Source: Armatimonadota bacterium (GTDB lineage: Bacteria; Armatimonadota; Fimbriimonadia; Fimbriimonadales; Fimbriimonadaceae). From it: a DNA stretch of 64,000 nucleotides. Position numbers and translations under genes: made by a program. The notes under the pieces were generated by a model that saw only the letters and a program-made list of their open reading frames with translations, was not told where the DNA came from and searched no databases. Location of the stretch: positions 62,001 to 126,000 of the forward strand of contig JADFMN010000008.1 of NCBI GenBank assembly GCA_022563855.1, in the 5' to 3' direction. This document shows positions 1-8,061 of this stretch, in pieces; the first letter of the stretch is position 1; every line of letters starts with the position of its first letter.

Positions 1-1
1 G

Positions 2-1081
2 TGGCCGTGCGACCTTTACCTCGAAGGCTCGGACCAGCACCGAGGCTGGTTCAACTTGTCGCTGATACTCGGCACCGCGTGCAACGGCAGGGCACCGTAC
101 GCGGAAGTCTTGACGCACGGCTGGGTGCTGGACGACAAGGGCAGAAAGATGTCGAAGAGCCTCGGCAACGTAGTCGATCCGGTCAAGGTCTGCGACGAGT
201 ATGGCGCGGACATCTTGCGGCTGTGGACCGCAAGCGTCGACTACACGAATGACATGGCGTGTTCGGTCGAACTGCTGAAAGTCGCGGGCGAAAGCTACCG
301 GCGGATTCGCAACACTCTGCGATACCTGCTGTCGAATCTGTACGACTACAGCGGATACGATGGGGAGCTTGAGGACATCGATCGTTGGGCCGTCGAGCAG
401 ACGGAGGTCGTCGTCGCCGACTGTCTCAAGCTGTACGCGTCGTACGACTTCAACAAGGTTCTTCGCCGCATTCATGAGTTCTGCGTCAACGAGCTTTCGG
501 CGTTTTATCTCGACGCCTTGAAGGACAGCATGTACTGCGATGGAAAGGACTGGCCTTCGCGCAGGGCGGCACAAAAGGCCTGCCACGCAATGCTCGTGCA
601 ACTGACGAAGTTGATCGCGCCGATACTGCCGCACACCGCCGAAGAGATCTACGAACGGATCCCGGTCATCGATCGCCTCCCGTCTGTTCACATGGAGACT
701 CTGAAACCGAACGACGCTGTCGATTCAGAGTTGCACGCGCGGGTCGCGAAGATGCTGAAGGCCAGAGAGTTCGTGTCCGCAGAACTGGAAACGTGGAAGA
801 CGGAGAACAGTATAAAGGACAGCCAGGATGTCGGCGTCCTTTTGCGCGCTCCTGCCAAAGACGCCGAAGCCCTGCGATCGTTCAAGGGCGACCTGGCGAA
901 CTACTACCGCGTCGCATCGGTCGAGGTGTCAGAGGGCGAGCTGCGCGCCGAGTTCTTCGTCAGCAAGTACCAAAAGTGCGAGCGCAGCCGCGTTCGCCGC
1001 GCGGACGTCGAGCCGACCGAGTGGAACGGCGAGACTGTCCCGCTCTCAGCGCGCGATCGCAAGGTGTTGGGGCTCGCCTGA
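2..1081 (+). CDS. ileS: Isoleucyl-tRNA synthetase, C-terminal part (5' end outside window)
   Basis: Charges tRNA-Ile with isoleucine in the cytoplasm. The reading frame is already open at base 2 and begins with WPCDLYLEGSDQHRGW, a class I IleS core signature. The KMSKS loop follows (GRKMSKSLGNVVDP), then the anticodon-binding helical domain (WAVEQ, then HTAEEIYE). About 359 residues are visible. Family members usually end in a zinc ribbon with four cysteines; here only one cysteine of that region remains (KCERSRVRRADV) and the protein ends LSARDRKVLGLA, so the metal site looks lost. The stop codon overlaps the lspA start (TGATG), indicating translational coupling. Identity is very secure. Confidence 0.96.
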   Translation, partial: WPCDLYLEGSDQHRGWFNLSLILGTACNGRAPYAEVLTHGWVLDDKGRKMSKSLGNVVDPVKVCDEYGADILRLWTASVDYTNDMACSVELLKVAGESYRRIRNTLRYLLSNLYDYSGYDGELEDIDRWAVEQTEVVVADCLKLYASYDFNKVLRRIHEFCVNELSAFYLDALKDSMYCDGKDWPSRRAAQKACHAMLVQLTKLIAPILPHTAEEIYERIPVIDRLPSVHMETLKPNDAVDSELHARVAKMLKAREFVSAELETWKTENSIKDSQDVGVLLRAPAKDAEALRSFKGDLANYYRVASVEVSEGELRAEFFVSKYQKCERSRVRRADVEPTEWNGETVPLSARDRKVLGLA

Positions 1082-1602
1082 TGCCAAGGTTGTTCTTCGG
1101 ACTGTCGCTCACGATGCTGGCGCTCGACCAATTCCTGAAGTTCTGGGTCAGGGTGGCGGCAGACGAGACCGCTGGCCGAAGCGTCGCAGTGCTGTGGCCG
1201 GAGGTGTTCGAGCTGAAGCTGGTGTACAACGAGGGGATCGCGTTCGGCATGTTGCAGGGGATCGGCCTCTGGCTCGCGCCGATCGCGCTGATCATCGCTG
1301 GCTGGGCGGGCTACTTCAGCCTCAAGAACCCGAACGAGCCGCGCGTCGCACACATTACGATGGCTCTACTGGCCGCCGGCGCGATCGGCAACCTCATCGA
1401 CCGGCTCGCGCTGGGAAAGGTCACCGACATGTTCTGGATCAGGGCGATCAACTTTCCGGTATTCAACGTCGCGGACGCCTGCATCACAGTCGCAGGGGTC
1501 TTGATGACGTACCGCATTCTTGCGGAGATCTTCACAAAGCGCCCAGTAAAAGCACCGGGTGCCAGCTCTGCCGAAACCCCTCCCAGCGACGATTCCCAAT
1601 AG
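1081..1602 (+). CDS. lspA: Lipoprotein signal peptidase (signal peptidase II)
   Basis: Integral membrane aspartyl protease that removes the signal peptide of prolipoproteins after lipidation. The protein has 173 residues, normal for the family, with four hydrophobic segments. Conserved blocks are visible: ALDQFLKFWV in helix 1, NEGIAFGML, then GNLIDRLALGKVTDM and FNVADACITV, which supply the two catalytic aspartates. ATG at 1081 overlaps the ileS stop by one base, so ileS and lspA are co-translated, a common arrangement in bacteria. The last 20 residues (APGASSAETPPSDDSQ) are a polar tail. Likely substrates in this window include the lipoproteins encoded at 2409 and 50551. Confidence 0.96.
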   Translation: MPRLFFGLSLTMLALDQFLKFWVRVAADETAGRSVAVLWPEVFELKLVYNEGIAFGMLQGIGLWLAPIALIIAGWAGYFSLKNPNEPRVAHITMALLAAGAIGNLIDRLALGKVTDMFWIRAINFPVFNVADACITVAGVLMTYRILAEIFTKRPVKAPGASSAETPPSDDSQ

Positions 1603-1683
1603 CGACTCGCGGGTTATCGGTCAGAATAGGGCCGTTCGGCGCGCTTGCAACTTGCCGAGCCTCTCGGGTGTATTGAAGACATC

Positions 1684-2196
1684 ATGCGACGAATTCCGCC
1701 AATTGGTTCCGGCTGGGTACTGCTGGCCGCTCTCGCCGTGCCGGTCATCATCGCGATTTGCAAGCCGGTCGCCAAGAAGGTCGCAGCAGGCTTCCGCAAA
1801 TTCGGCGATGCGATCGACACAGCGTCCAAAGACGTCGACGAGACGAAAGCCAAGGGAGAGCGCGAGGCAGAAGCGGCGCCGAAGGCAGCCTCAAAAGCCG
1901 CCACTAAGCCGAAAGCCGCAACGAAGCCGAAAGCGCCAGCGAAGAAAAAGGCAGCTGCAAAGCCGAAAGCCGCCGCTCGCAAACCCGCTGCGAAAAAGAA
2001 GCCCACGACAAAGCCAAAGGCCGCGCCGAAAAAGACGACCACCGCGAAGAAGACAGCTGCAGAACCGAAGCCCGCCACTCCCGAACCGGCAGAAAAGACC
2101 GCTAGTCCGCCTGAAAAAACGCCGGAACCGCCAACGACAGGCCCGACCGGAACAACCGGCCGCAGACGGCCAGCCCCGGACATCGAGACCGGCTAG
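1684..2196 (+). CDS. Membrane-anchored Lys/Ala/Pro-rich protein (histone H1-like tail)
   Basis: No enzymatic family recognised. The ATG at 1684 gives 170 residues: a short basic N-terminus, one hydrophobic segment (about residues 9-26, VLLAALAVPVIIAI), an amphipathic stretch (KKVAAGFRKFGDAIDTAS), and then about 110 residues of low-complexity KPKAATKPKAPAKKKAA-type repeats ending in a Pro/Thr/Glu-rich tail. Such AKP repeats occur in H1-like DNA-binding proteins and in cell-wall-spanning linkers. With a membrane anchor, either nucleoid tethering or a polyanion-binding tail is possible. An in-frame upstream start at 1645 would add 13 residues before the hydrophobic segment and is less likely. 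Composition and G-run codons make it a clear protein-coding repeat region; the function is unknown. Confidence 0.7.
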   Translation: MRRIPPIGSGWVLLAALAVPVIIAICKPVAKKVAAGFRKFGDAIDTASKDVDETKAKGEREAEAAPKAASKAATKPKAATKPKAPAKKKAAAKPKAAARKPAAKKKPTTKPKAAPKKTTTAKKTAAEPKPATPEPAEKTASPPEKTPEPPTTGPTGTTGRRRPAPDIETG

Positions 2197-2203
2197 GCAT
2201 AAC

Positions 2204-2233
2204 TTGACTTGCAACCGCGCGCGACCGCATAAT
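2204..2233 (+). promoter_or_regulatory. Sigma70-type promoter of the tRNA-Val gene
   Basis: TTGACT at 2204-2209 and CATAAT at 2228-2233 are separated by 18 bp. This would start transcription near 2240, about 8 bp before the tRNA. It is the clearest -35/-10 pair seen in the window. Confidence 0.6.
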
Positions 2234-2247
2234 CGGGCTCCCGTCGT

Positions 2248-2322
2248 GCGCGGTTAGCTCAGCGGTAGAGCACTACAATGACACTGTAGGGGTCACAGGT
2301 TCAAATCCTGTACCGCGCACCA
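2248..2322 (+). tRNA. tRNA-Val (anticodon GAC)
   Basis: A cloverleaf can be drawn by hand. The acceptor GCGCGGT pairs with ACCGCGC. The D arm is GCTC-AGCGGTA-GAGC. The anticodon stem CTACA/TGTAG encloses loop ATGACAC (anticodon GAC), and the T arm is ACAGG-TTCAAAT-CCTGT. Discriminator A is followed by an encoded CCA. The gene stands alone between two protein genes. Confidence 0.96.
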
Positions 2323-2408
2323 TCTTTCCGCCCGGTCGAAGCAGAAGATTAATCTTATTTGTCGTTCGGAGGGCACCTAGATCCGGTGATATGCATTAAT
2401 TACAGTTG

Positions 2409-2810
2409 ATGCGTCACCGATGTGTCTGGATTTTCGCGACTTTGGCGTTCGCTCCCTGGCTGTTGACCGTCGGGTGCAACGGCGGGGGTGAATCCAGCAA
2501 TAACGCTTCGACGAACAGTACCGATTCGACCTTCAAGAGCACAATACTGCCGATCTTTGGCAAGTGCATGCCTTGCCATTCGGCTCAAAACGCGACAGCC
2601 AGCCTAGTCCTGGAGTCGTATGACAGCTTGATGAAAGGCGGAGTCAGCGGATCGCCGGTTTCGGCGGGCGATGCGGATGGCAGCCTCATCGTCAAGCGTG
2701 TCACTGCCGCCGATGGATTCACCCTGATGCCGCTGCAGGGCACTCCGCTTACGAACGAAGAGATCGAGGAATTGAAGGAGTGGATTGACGCAGGCGCCTT
2801 GGAAGAGTAG
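2409..2810 (+). CDS. Secreted lipoprotein with one CxxCH haem-binding motif
   Basis: 133 residues. The signal peptide ends in a lipobox-like LLTVGC (Cys near residue 22) followed by GGGESSNNASTNSTDST, a typical lipoprotein linker. The folded part begins FKSTILPIFGKCMPCHSA, with a single CMPCH c-type haem motif. It continues through LVLESYDSLMKGG and GSLIVKRV to a C-terminal EIEELKEWIDAG helix. This layout matches the planctomycete-type/PSCyt1-like cytochrome c domain, where the distal ligand would be the Met in FTLMPLQGTP. It probably carries electrons on the outer face of the membrane. ATG at 2409 is preferred over the TTG immediately before it. A peroxidase-like gene follows. Confidence 0.8.
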   Translation: MRHRCVWIFATLAFAPWLLTVGCNGGGESSNNASTNSTDSTFKSTILPIFGKCMPCHSAQNATASLVLESYDSLMKGGVSGSPVSAGDADGSLIVKRVTAADGFTLMPLQGTPLTNEEIEELKEWIDAGALEE

Positions 2811-2870
2811 ATTCAGACCCAACGAACCAGCGAGGTACACGCTCCGGACAACATCGTGTACTATAAAGGC

Positions 2871-3401
2871 ATGATTGCAGTATCCGCACTCGCGCTCGCC
2901 TTCGCCGCCAGTACCGGGCCAGCGACGATCTACGACTTCACGATGACCGACATCGACGGGAAGAAGGTCGAGCTGAAGAAGTACGAAGGCAAGGTCCTGC
3001 TCGTGGTCAACGTCGCCAGCCAATGCGGCCTGACCCCGCACTACAAAGGGCTGGAAGCCATGTATCGCAAGTACAAGGATCGCGGCCTGGTCGTCGTGGG
3101 CTTCCCGGCCAACCAGTTCGGAGGGCAGGAGCCGGGCACCGACGCCGAGATCAAGAAGTTCTGCAGCGAGAAGTACGACGTGACGTTTCCGATGTTCAGC
3201 AAAATCGTCGTGAAAGGCGATGGGATTCACCCGCTCTACACCTGGCTGGTGCAGGCGACCGGCAACAAGGCGCCGATCGAGTGGAACTTCGCGAAGTTCA
3301 TCGTCGGCCGCGATGGAAAGGTGCTCGAGCGATTCCATCCGACAACGAAGCCGGAGGACGGCAAGTTCGTCGCGAAGATTGAAAAAGCACTCGGCTCATA
3401 A
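2871..3401 (+). CDS. Glutathione peroxidase family protein (Cys type), exported
   Basis: Thiol-dependent peroxidase of the GPx/BtuE family. The 176 residues begin with a short signal-like segment (MIAVSALALAFAAS), suggesting extracytoplasmic location, which is less usual for the family. The core reads YDFTMTDIDGK, LLVVNVASQCGLTPHY with the peroxidatic Cys at residue 52, and FPANQFGGQEPG with the conserved Gln. EWNFAKFIV supplies the Trp and Asn of the catalytic tetrad, and FHPTTKPED lies near the end. The active residue is cysteine, not selenocysteine. ATG at 2871 is chosen because the signal sequence starts there. It lies between the haem lipoprotein and an HMA protein, which suggests a redox/metal stress cluster. 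Confidence 0.9.
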   Translation: MIAVSALALAFAASTGPATIYDFTMTDIDGKKVELKKYEGKVLLVVNVASQCGLTPHYKGLEAMYRKYKDRGLVVVGFPANQFGGQEPGTDAEIKKFCSEKYDVTFPMFSKIVVKGDGIHPLYTWLVQATGNKAPIEWNFAKFIVGRDGKVLERFHPTTKPEDGKFVAKIEKALGS

Positions 3402-3416
3402 TTTGGAGTACATCAG

Positions 3417-3635
3417 ATGACTAAAGCAACGTATTACAGCGCGGACATCGCGTGCGATGGGTGCACATCTTCGATAGAGGAGGCTCTTTCGAAGCTGGCT
3501 GGCATCGCCTCCGTTAGCGGGAACCCCGATACCAAGCAAGTGAAGGTTGAGTTTCACGACACCGTCGTGTCGGAGGAAGCAATCCTGGCGAAGCTCAACG
3601 AGCTCGGCTTCGAGTCGAAGCGCGTCGACGACTAG
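3417..3635 (+). CDS. Heavy-metal-associated (HMA) domain protein, copper-chaperone-like
   Basis: 72 residues, one complete HMA ferredoxin-like fold. The metal-binding loop is IACDGCTSSIEEAL (CxxC form CDGC), followed by LAGIASVSGNPDTKQVKVEF and a C-terminal ILAKLNELGF helix, matching the CopZ/Atx1 pattern. A small cytosolic protein of this kind usually carries Cu(I) to a transporter; none is visible here. It starts 15 bp after the peroxidase gene, so the two are likely cotranscribed. Its TAG stop shares the palindrome CTAG with the stop of the convergent gene. Confidence 0.9.
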   Translation: MTKATYYSADIACDGCTSSIEEALSKLAGIASVSGNPDTKQVKVEFHDTVVSEEAILAKLNELGFESKRVDD

Positions 3636-4402
3636 TCGTCAGACTTGTCGTCGTCTTCGAGCGAGTCCTCGAACAGAGCCCTGAGCCGCTCGCGCTCTTT
3701 GCGCTCGGTCTCGCGCTCTCTCACCTTGTCGATGTACGTGTGGAACTCGGCGGTGTCCTTCTTCTTGACGCGCGCGTCCGCCACCGACGGGACCTGACCG
3801 AATCTCATGAACGGGATTTTGTCGGTGCCGTAGAACCAAGCGGCGACGAGCGGCAGCAGTGCGAAGGCGCCGATTAGAGGATTGCCGTCCCCGTACCCAA
3901 AAAAGACCAGGGCTGCGGTTATCGCGGCAAGCCAAACGCCTTTGATCGGGATGAGAAGCATCAGTCTTACGACCTCGGATTGGTACCTCGCCCCCCACAG
4001 CACGGTCATTGCGGCAACGGGCAGACCGATGCCTGCAATCGCCTTACCGCTGAAAACAGCGTCGCCGATCGCAACCCCGATCCCGCCTAGCAGACTAAAA
4101 ACTGCGAACGAGGCGACGTACGTCCACATTCCCATCGACGGCTCCAGCATCCTTCCGACCTGGTACAGCCACCAGCACATGATGAGAAAGAAGAAGAACT
4201 GCGCTCCCGGGAACGCCAGCGGATACGTGAATATCGTCCACGGTTTGCCCAGGGTCGGGTCAAACATGAACGCCGCGCGGAAAGTCTCCCCGATACCGGG
4301 CAGCCAGTTGAGCACGAACGCAACGAGCAGCGCGATCACCAGGCCCAGCGCGCCGGTTACCTGCAGCTTCTTTGGTCGGAATTGGTTCCACGTACTGCGC
4401 AT
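3632..4402 (-). CDS. Rhomboid-like membrane protein lacking the catalytic serine
   Basis: 256 residues with about six hydrophobic segments and a charged C-terminal tail (RERETERKERERLRALF, then acidic EDSLEDDDKSDD). The rhomboid layout is visible: PWTIFTYPLAF at loop 1, then LIMCWWLYQVGRMLEPSMG, which corresponds to the family block ending GxxLExxxG. The segment that should hold the GxSG nucleophile reads AGIGLPVAAM, without serine. It is therefore probably a pseudoprotease with a derlin/iRhom-like fold, perhaps acting as a membrane-protein adaptor. Assignment to the rhomboid superfamily rests on pattern, not on a search. It is convergent with the HMA gene. Confidence 0.6.
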   Translation of the reverse strand: MRSTWNQFRPKKLQVTGALGLVIALLVAFVLNWLPGIGETFRAAFMFDPTLGKPWTIFTYPLAFPGAQFFFFLIMCWWLYQVGRMLEPSMGMWTYVASFAVFSLLGGIGVAIGDAVFSGKAIAGIGLPVAAMTVLWGARYQSEVVRLMLLIPIKGVWLAAITAALVFFGYGDGNPLIGAFALLPLVAAWFYGTDKIPFMRFGQVPSVADARVKKKDTAEFHTYIDKVRERETERKERERLRALFEDSLEDDDKSDD

Positions 4403-4518
4403 CTCTATTTCCTATATTGCCTTTTGAACGGCGAATCCGCACGGTCGGCTATGATATGAAGGACGGCTAGCAACCAGTTTACGTTGTCCGGGCCTAGCGC
4501 ACAGAGGAGGAATTGCAA

Positions 4519-5073
4519 TTGGCGCAGTATTTCGTGATCTTGCCGGATGGAAGCAAGTTCGGACCGGCGGACACGTCAACTCTGAACCAGTGGATCGTCG
4601 AGGGGCGCGTGCATACGACCACGATTCTTGAGGAGGTGCCGTCCGGCGTGAGATGCGCGGCAAACCAGCTGCCGGCGTTGAGGTTCGCGCAGGTAGTGGC
4701 GTACTTGAACGAACCGGCGCCCGACATGATCGACGACGGCACGTTGGTTCCCGCCGCCGTTCAAGGGGGCTTCAACCTCGGGGCTTTGTTGATTGCGCCG
4801 GTCTGGGCGCTGAAGCACGGCGTCAAGCTCGGCTACTTTGCCGGCGCGATGGCGCTTCTCAGCCTTACAAGAATCGGCATCATCGGCATGGTCGGCTTGG
4901 TCGGGATTTCGCTGTACTTGGCCGTAAACGGCAACGCGATGGCTTGGGAGAGCGGCAAGTATGCGACCGTCGAAGAGTGTCTGCGGATGCAGCAAAGGTG
5001 GGCTTACTGGGGTCTCGGGGGGATTCTCGCCGTCATCGTCGTATTCTCCGTGCTGACGTCTTTCGTGTTGTGA
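4519..5073 (+). CDS. GYF_2-domain membrane protein
   Basis: 184 residues. The N-terminal 45 residues (AQYFVILPDGSKFGPAD, then TLNQWIVEGRV) form a GYF_2/DUF4339 domain, a small fold that binds proline-rich peptides in related proteins. The C-terminal half has two or three membrane segments (FAGAMALLSLTRIGIIG, then WGLGGILAVIVVFSVL). The start is taken as TTG at 4519 because AGAGGAGG (4503-4510) lies 8 bp upstream; the nearer TTG at 4513 is too close to it. This also matches the start of the paralogue at 5158. Function is unknown. Confidence 0.75.
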   Translation: MAQYFVILPDGSKFGPADTSTLNQWIVEGRVHTTTILEEVPSGVRCAANQLPALRFAQVVAYLNEPAPDMIDDGTLVPAAVQGGFNLGALLIAPVWALKHGVKLGYFAGAMALLSLTRIGIIGMVGLVGISLYLAVNGNAMAWESGKYATVEECLRMQQRWAYWGLGGILAVIVVFSVLTSFVL

Positions 5074-5157
5074 GACGCTCTGCTATTGCCTCGCCCCCCG
5101 CGCACGCGGTACATTGGACTGGCTTGGGCCGCAACGCGATCTGAGCGGAATCAAGCA

Positions 5158-5742
5158 ATGAAGTTTTTCGTCTTGTCAACGGGTGGACAGAAGTTCGGTC
5201 CAGCTGACATCCCTACTCTGAACAAGTGGATCACCGAGAAGCGCATCACGCCCGAAACGGACTTGGAGAACGCTGACACCAAGCAGATCGTCAAGGCTGG
5301 CACGGTTGCCGGACTGGTGTTCGGACCGACCGCGACCGGGCCGGGCGCGTCGATTATCAAAGACCCAGTGCCTGCGTCTCGTCCGACGTTGATGGACTCT
5401 CCCGGCGCTTCGCCTCAGAACCCCTATCAGGGCCAGCCACAGAACCCGTACCAAAACCCGCCGGCACCGGGAAGCTCCTATCCGAGACAGGGCGTGTCGC
5501 ACCTAGACGACGGTACGCCAGCCATGATCAAGAACGCATGGATTCTGATCATAGTGGGGTTCCTCTGCGCCCCACTTATCCTGTATCCGTTCGCGATCTA
5601 CCAAGCGAATCGGGCGAAGAGGATGAACAACCCGAACGCGCAGGCCCCACTCATTATCGCTTGGATTCTGCTAGGCCTCAATCTCGCAGTAGTGCTGTTC
5701 GTTGTCGTCTCCTTCGTCGTTGGAATGTCCCAAGGCTTCTAG
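5158..5742 (+). CDS. GYF_2-domain membrane protein with Pro/Asn-rich linker
   Basis: 194 residues, a paralogue of the preceding gene in its N-terminal domain (KFFVLSTGGQKFGPAD, then TLNKWITEKRIT). Residues of about 75-115 are a flexible PQNPYQGQPQNPYQNPP linker. Two transmembrane segments follow (ILIIVGFLCAPLILYPF and IIAWILLGLNLAVVLFVV) with a basic loop between them. A proline-rich linker next to a GYF-like domain suggests possible self-association or binding between the two paralogues; this is inference. ATG at 5158 is unambiguous. The gene ends 9 bp before the opposite-strand tRNA-Arg. Confidence 0.78.
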   Translation: MKFFVLSTGGQKFGPADIPTLNKWITEKRITPETDLENADTKQIVKAGTVAGLVFGPTATGPGASIIKDPVPASRPTLMDSPGASPQNPYQGQPQNPYQNPPAPGSSYPRQGVSHLDDGTPAMIKNAWILIIVGFLCAPLILYPFAIYQANRAKRMNNPNAQAPLIIAWILLGLNLAVVLFVVVSFVVGMSQGF

Positions 5743-5751
5743 TAGAGGCAT

Positions 5752-5827
5752 TGGCGCCCCCGGTAGGAATCGAACCCACGACGCCCTCCTTAGGACGGAG
5801 GCGCTCTATCCACTGAGCTACGGAGGC
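5752..5827 (-). tRNA. tRNA-Arg (anticodon CCT)
   Basis: Read on the minus strand: acceptor GCCTCCG pairs with CGGGGGC, D arm GCTC-AGTGGATA-GAGC, anticodon stem CCTCC/GGAGG with loop GTCCTAA (anticodon CCT), T arm GTGGG-TTCGATT-CCTAC. Discriminator G is followed by an encoded CCA. Confidence 0.96.
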
Positions 5828-5852
5828 GCTGCGGGCTCAACGGTACCCCAGT

Positions 5853-7961
5853 TCACCGCGAGGGCGGCGGGTTCTTCCGCTGGCCGGGAACCGCAGCTCT
5901 TTCGCTGTACATCTTCCGGTACTGCAACAGCTTTTCCTCAAAATCCTGGCTCCATGCAGGATCCATCTCGGACAGCGGGACGTACTTGGTGTCCCGACCG
6001 AGATGATCTACCGATGCCCAGGTGTACGAGTAGCCGTGGCCGGGAAACACGAACTCCATCACCACCTGCTCTACTTCGACCTGCGCTAGCAGCGATGGGT
6101 CGGGAGCGGGCCATCCGATGTACTCGGAGCCCGCAATTTGGTTGGCCAGCATGGCCGTTGTGAGTCCCTGCTGCTGGTACGCCGAACCGGCAGCCATCTG
6201 CTTCGGGAACACCGCCTGGTGCGAGACGACGTACACGTTGATCAAGCTGCCAGGAGGCACGCCGCCAGCAAGAACATCTTGGGCATAGGTCGCTCCGACA
6301 GGCGCGCGCCGCCAGGCGAACTCTGTCGTTGGGGAGATTTCAGCCCTGCTTTCCTCGATGAACCCCATCCTGCCGAACATCATGCGCGTCGCATACTTGG
6401 CTGAGTCGCCCTTCAGCGAATCTATCGGAATGCGATGCCCTCCTTCTCTGGCCGCTTTACGCTCGCTCGGGGAAAGTCGAGAGTACAGGCGCAAGGCGTC
6501 CAGAAAACCAAGGAAGCCGGCCAAGATCGATGGCTCGCCGAGGCCGATGGCCGAGAGGGTCAGTGAGAGCTGCAGGGGCGGTTCTGACTCCGTCGATCCA
6601 ACAAGATCGGCTACCGCATCGAGCGACTTTCTGCCGATCTTCTCATACGATTCGATGAACCGTTCGATCGCGGCCCGGCTCACCCTTTCCTTTCTCGTCA
6701 AAAACCGGTATGTGGGCGCAACGGTCAACCAATCGTCTGACACCGACGACCTCAATTCCAAGTCGAGAACCGCTTTCGACGACCAGACCTGGCCCAAGGT
6801 TACCGCACCCTCTTGCAGGGCACGCACTTCAACTAACGCAGCGGAGTCGGGGAGCAGCGCGACGACGTCGACGTCCAACTCCAAGGCCGATTGCAGTATC
6901 CAGTCCGACGCGAGAACGGCGAGCGGATCGTTCTTAGTCGGAGTTGAGAAGACCTCCCGCACCTCTGGCGGCACCTCGGCCAGCAGACCGTCGGGGGACC
7001 CGCTGAACCATGAGAGCATGATATCTGAAGCCTTCTGCACCAGCGGTGAAACTTCATGCTGTGCTTCGAGAGCGGTCAGGGCAGGATCGGGAGGAGTTGT
7101 GATATCGTCAGCCTGAATCACAACGAACGCAATCCGGGTCAAAAAGAAGTCTCCTGGCAAACGAATCCGAACACCCAGGCGTTCTCGGTACCGTTGGAAC
7201 TCGACCAAAACAGCGTCGTGCGATGCGCCGTCCGGGCGAAACGGATCGACCAACGAGGAGTACATGTGCGCTTTCGGCAGTTGCTCGAACGCACCTGTGG
7301 ACTCTATCGCCTCGCGATGGATCGCGGTCTCTTGCAGGAACTGCTCGTAAGCGCGTACCCCACCGCTTGGCAGCGATCGCTGGCCGCCTTCTGGATTCGG
7401 CGAATACCGCACAACCCTCTCCTCATCGAGCCTGGCGAGCGTTTCCGGATCGAGCGAGGCCAGCACCCGCATCAAGTACCTGGCGCCAGGGCTAGTGCTC
7501 TCCATGAAACTCCAAAGCTGCCTGACGTTATCGGGGCTGCTGCCAGCCATCTGCATCTCGACCGATCTTGTAATGAGCTGCCGTGCGATCTCTGGCGTGT
7601 ATTCGCCCTCTACCGTGTTTTCTGCGAGGAACTTCTTGATGCCCCGCACCATTGCAGCCAAGCCTTCCTGCTCCTCAGCAAGCTCTTGTGCGCGCGTCCG
7701 GCCGAGGTAGCGCACGCCGCTCTTCACGCTCCATGTCGCGTTCAGCGTCTCGGCGATCTTTTCGAGCGCATCCTGCACCGGCACGTCGTCGAAGCGCAAG
7801 AGGAAGTAGTCCTTGTTGACGCTTCCGCTCGGCTCCATCCTCATCCCCAGCTCTTCGCCGAGCGCAGCGAGCACGACGCTAGAATGCGCGCATGGATGGA
7901 CGAACGTCACAGTCCGCGGCTGAACCGCGACCGTTGCACACAGGAGAATCGACGTCAACAT
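5853..7961 (-). CDS. P1: exported double-STN-module protein, family of unknown function
   Basis: 702 residues. A minimal signal sequence (MLTSILLCATVAVQ) is followed at residues 18-89 by an STN-like module: HSSVVLAALGEELGM, DYFLLRFDDVPVQDAL, then GVRYLGRT. A helical region leads to a second STN-like segment at about 344-417 (DWILQSALELDVDVVALL, then DDWLTVAP). After this come an R..R..R stretch, the family motif LRLYSRLSPSERKAAREGG (490-508) and a C-terminal beta-rich domain containing EFVFPGHGYSYTW. STN modules normally occur at the N-terminus of secretins and TonB receptors, but no secretin or barrel domain follows here. AAAGG lies 5 bp before the ATG. It is the last gene of the P5-P1 block, 100 bp after P2, its closest relative. 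Function is unknown. Confidence 0.85.
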   Translation of the reverse strand: MLTSILLCATVAVQPRTVTFVHPCAHSSVVLAALGEELGMRMEPSGSVNKDYFLLRFDDVPVQDALEKIAETLNATWSVKSGVRYLGRTRAQELAEEQEGLAAMVRGIKKFLAENTVEGEYTPEIARQLITRSVEMQMAGSSPDNVRQLWSFMESTSPGARYLMRVLASLDPETLARLDEERVVRYSPNPEGGQRSLPSGGVRAYEQFLQETAIHREAIESTGAFEQLPKAHMYSSLVDPFRPDGASHDAVLVEFQRYRERLGVRIRLPGDFFLTRIAFVVIQADDITTPPDPALTALEAQHEVSPLVQKASDIMLSWFSGSPDGLLAEVPPEVREVFSTPTKNDPLAVLASDWILQSALELDVDVVALLPDSAALVEVRALQEGAVTLGQVWSSKAVLDLELRSSVSDDWLTVAPTYRFLTRKERVSRAAIERFIESYEKIGRKSLDAVADLVGSTESEPPLQLSLTLSAIGLGEPSILAGFLGFLDALRLYSRLSPSERKAAREGGHRIPIDSLKGDSAKYATRMMFGRMGFIEESRAEISPTTEFAWRRAPVGATYAQDVLAGGVPPGSLINVYVVSHQAVFPKQMAAGSAYQQQGLTTAMLANQIAGSEYIGWPAPDPSLLAQVEVEQVVMEFVFPGHGYSYTWASVDHLGRDTKYVPLSEMDPAWSQDFEEKLLQYRKMYSERAAVPGQRKNPPPSR

Positions 7962-8061
7962 TTTTGCCTTTCACCTAACCTTTAATCGTACCTCTTGCTA
8001 ACCGTCTCGATCTATGCTTCGAGCCGGGCTCTGATTTCGGCGGGCTCAAAGGTACCCCAGT

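Noticed and set aside
1645-1683. Longer start for the Lys/Ala/Pro-rich protein
   Set aside because: It would add 13 residues in front of a good N-terminal membrane anchor; the ATG at 1684 fits better.
7056-7985. 309-codon plus-strand frame opposite P1 (and similar long frames opposite P2-P5, acnA and the S9 peptidase)
   Set aside because: Antisense frames of G+C-rich genes; products are Arg/His-rich without domains, while the minus-strand proteins are conserved paralogues.
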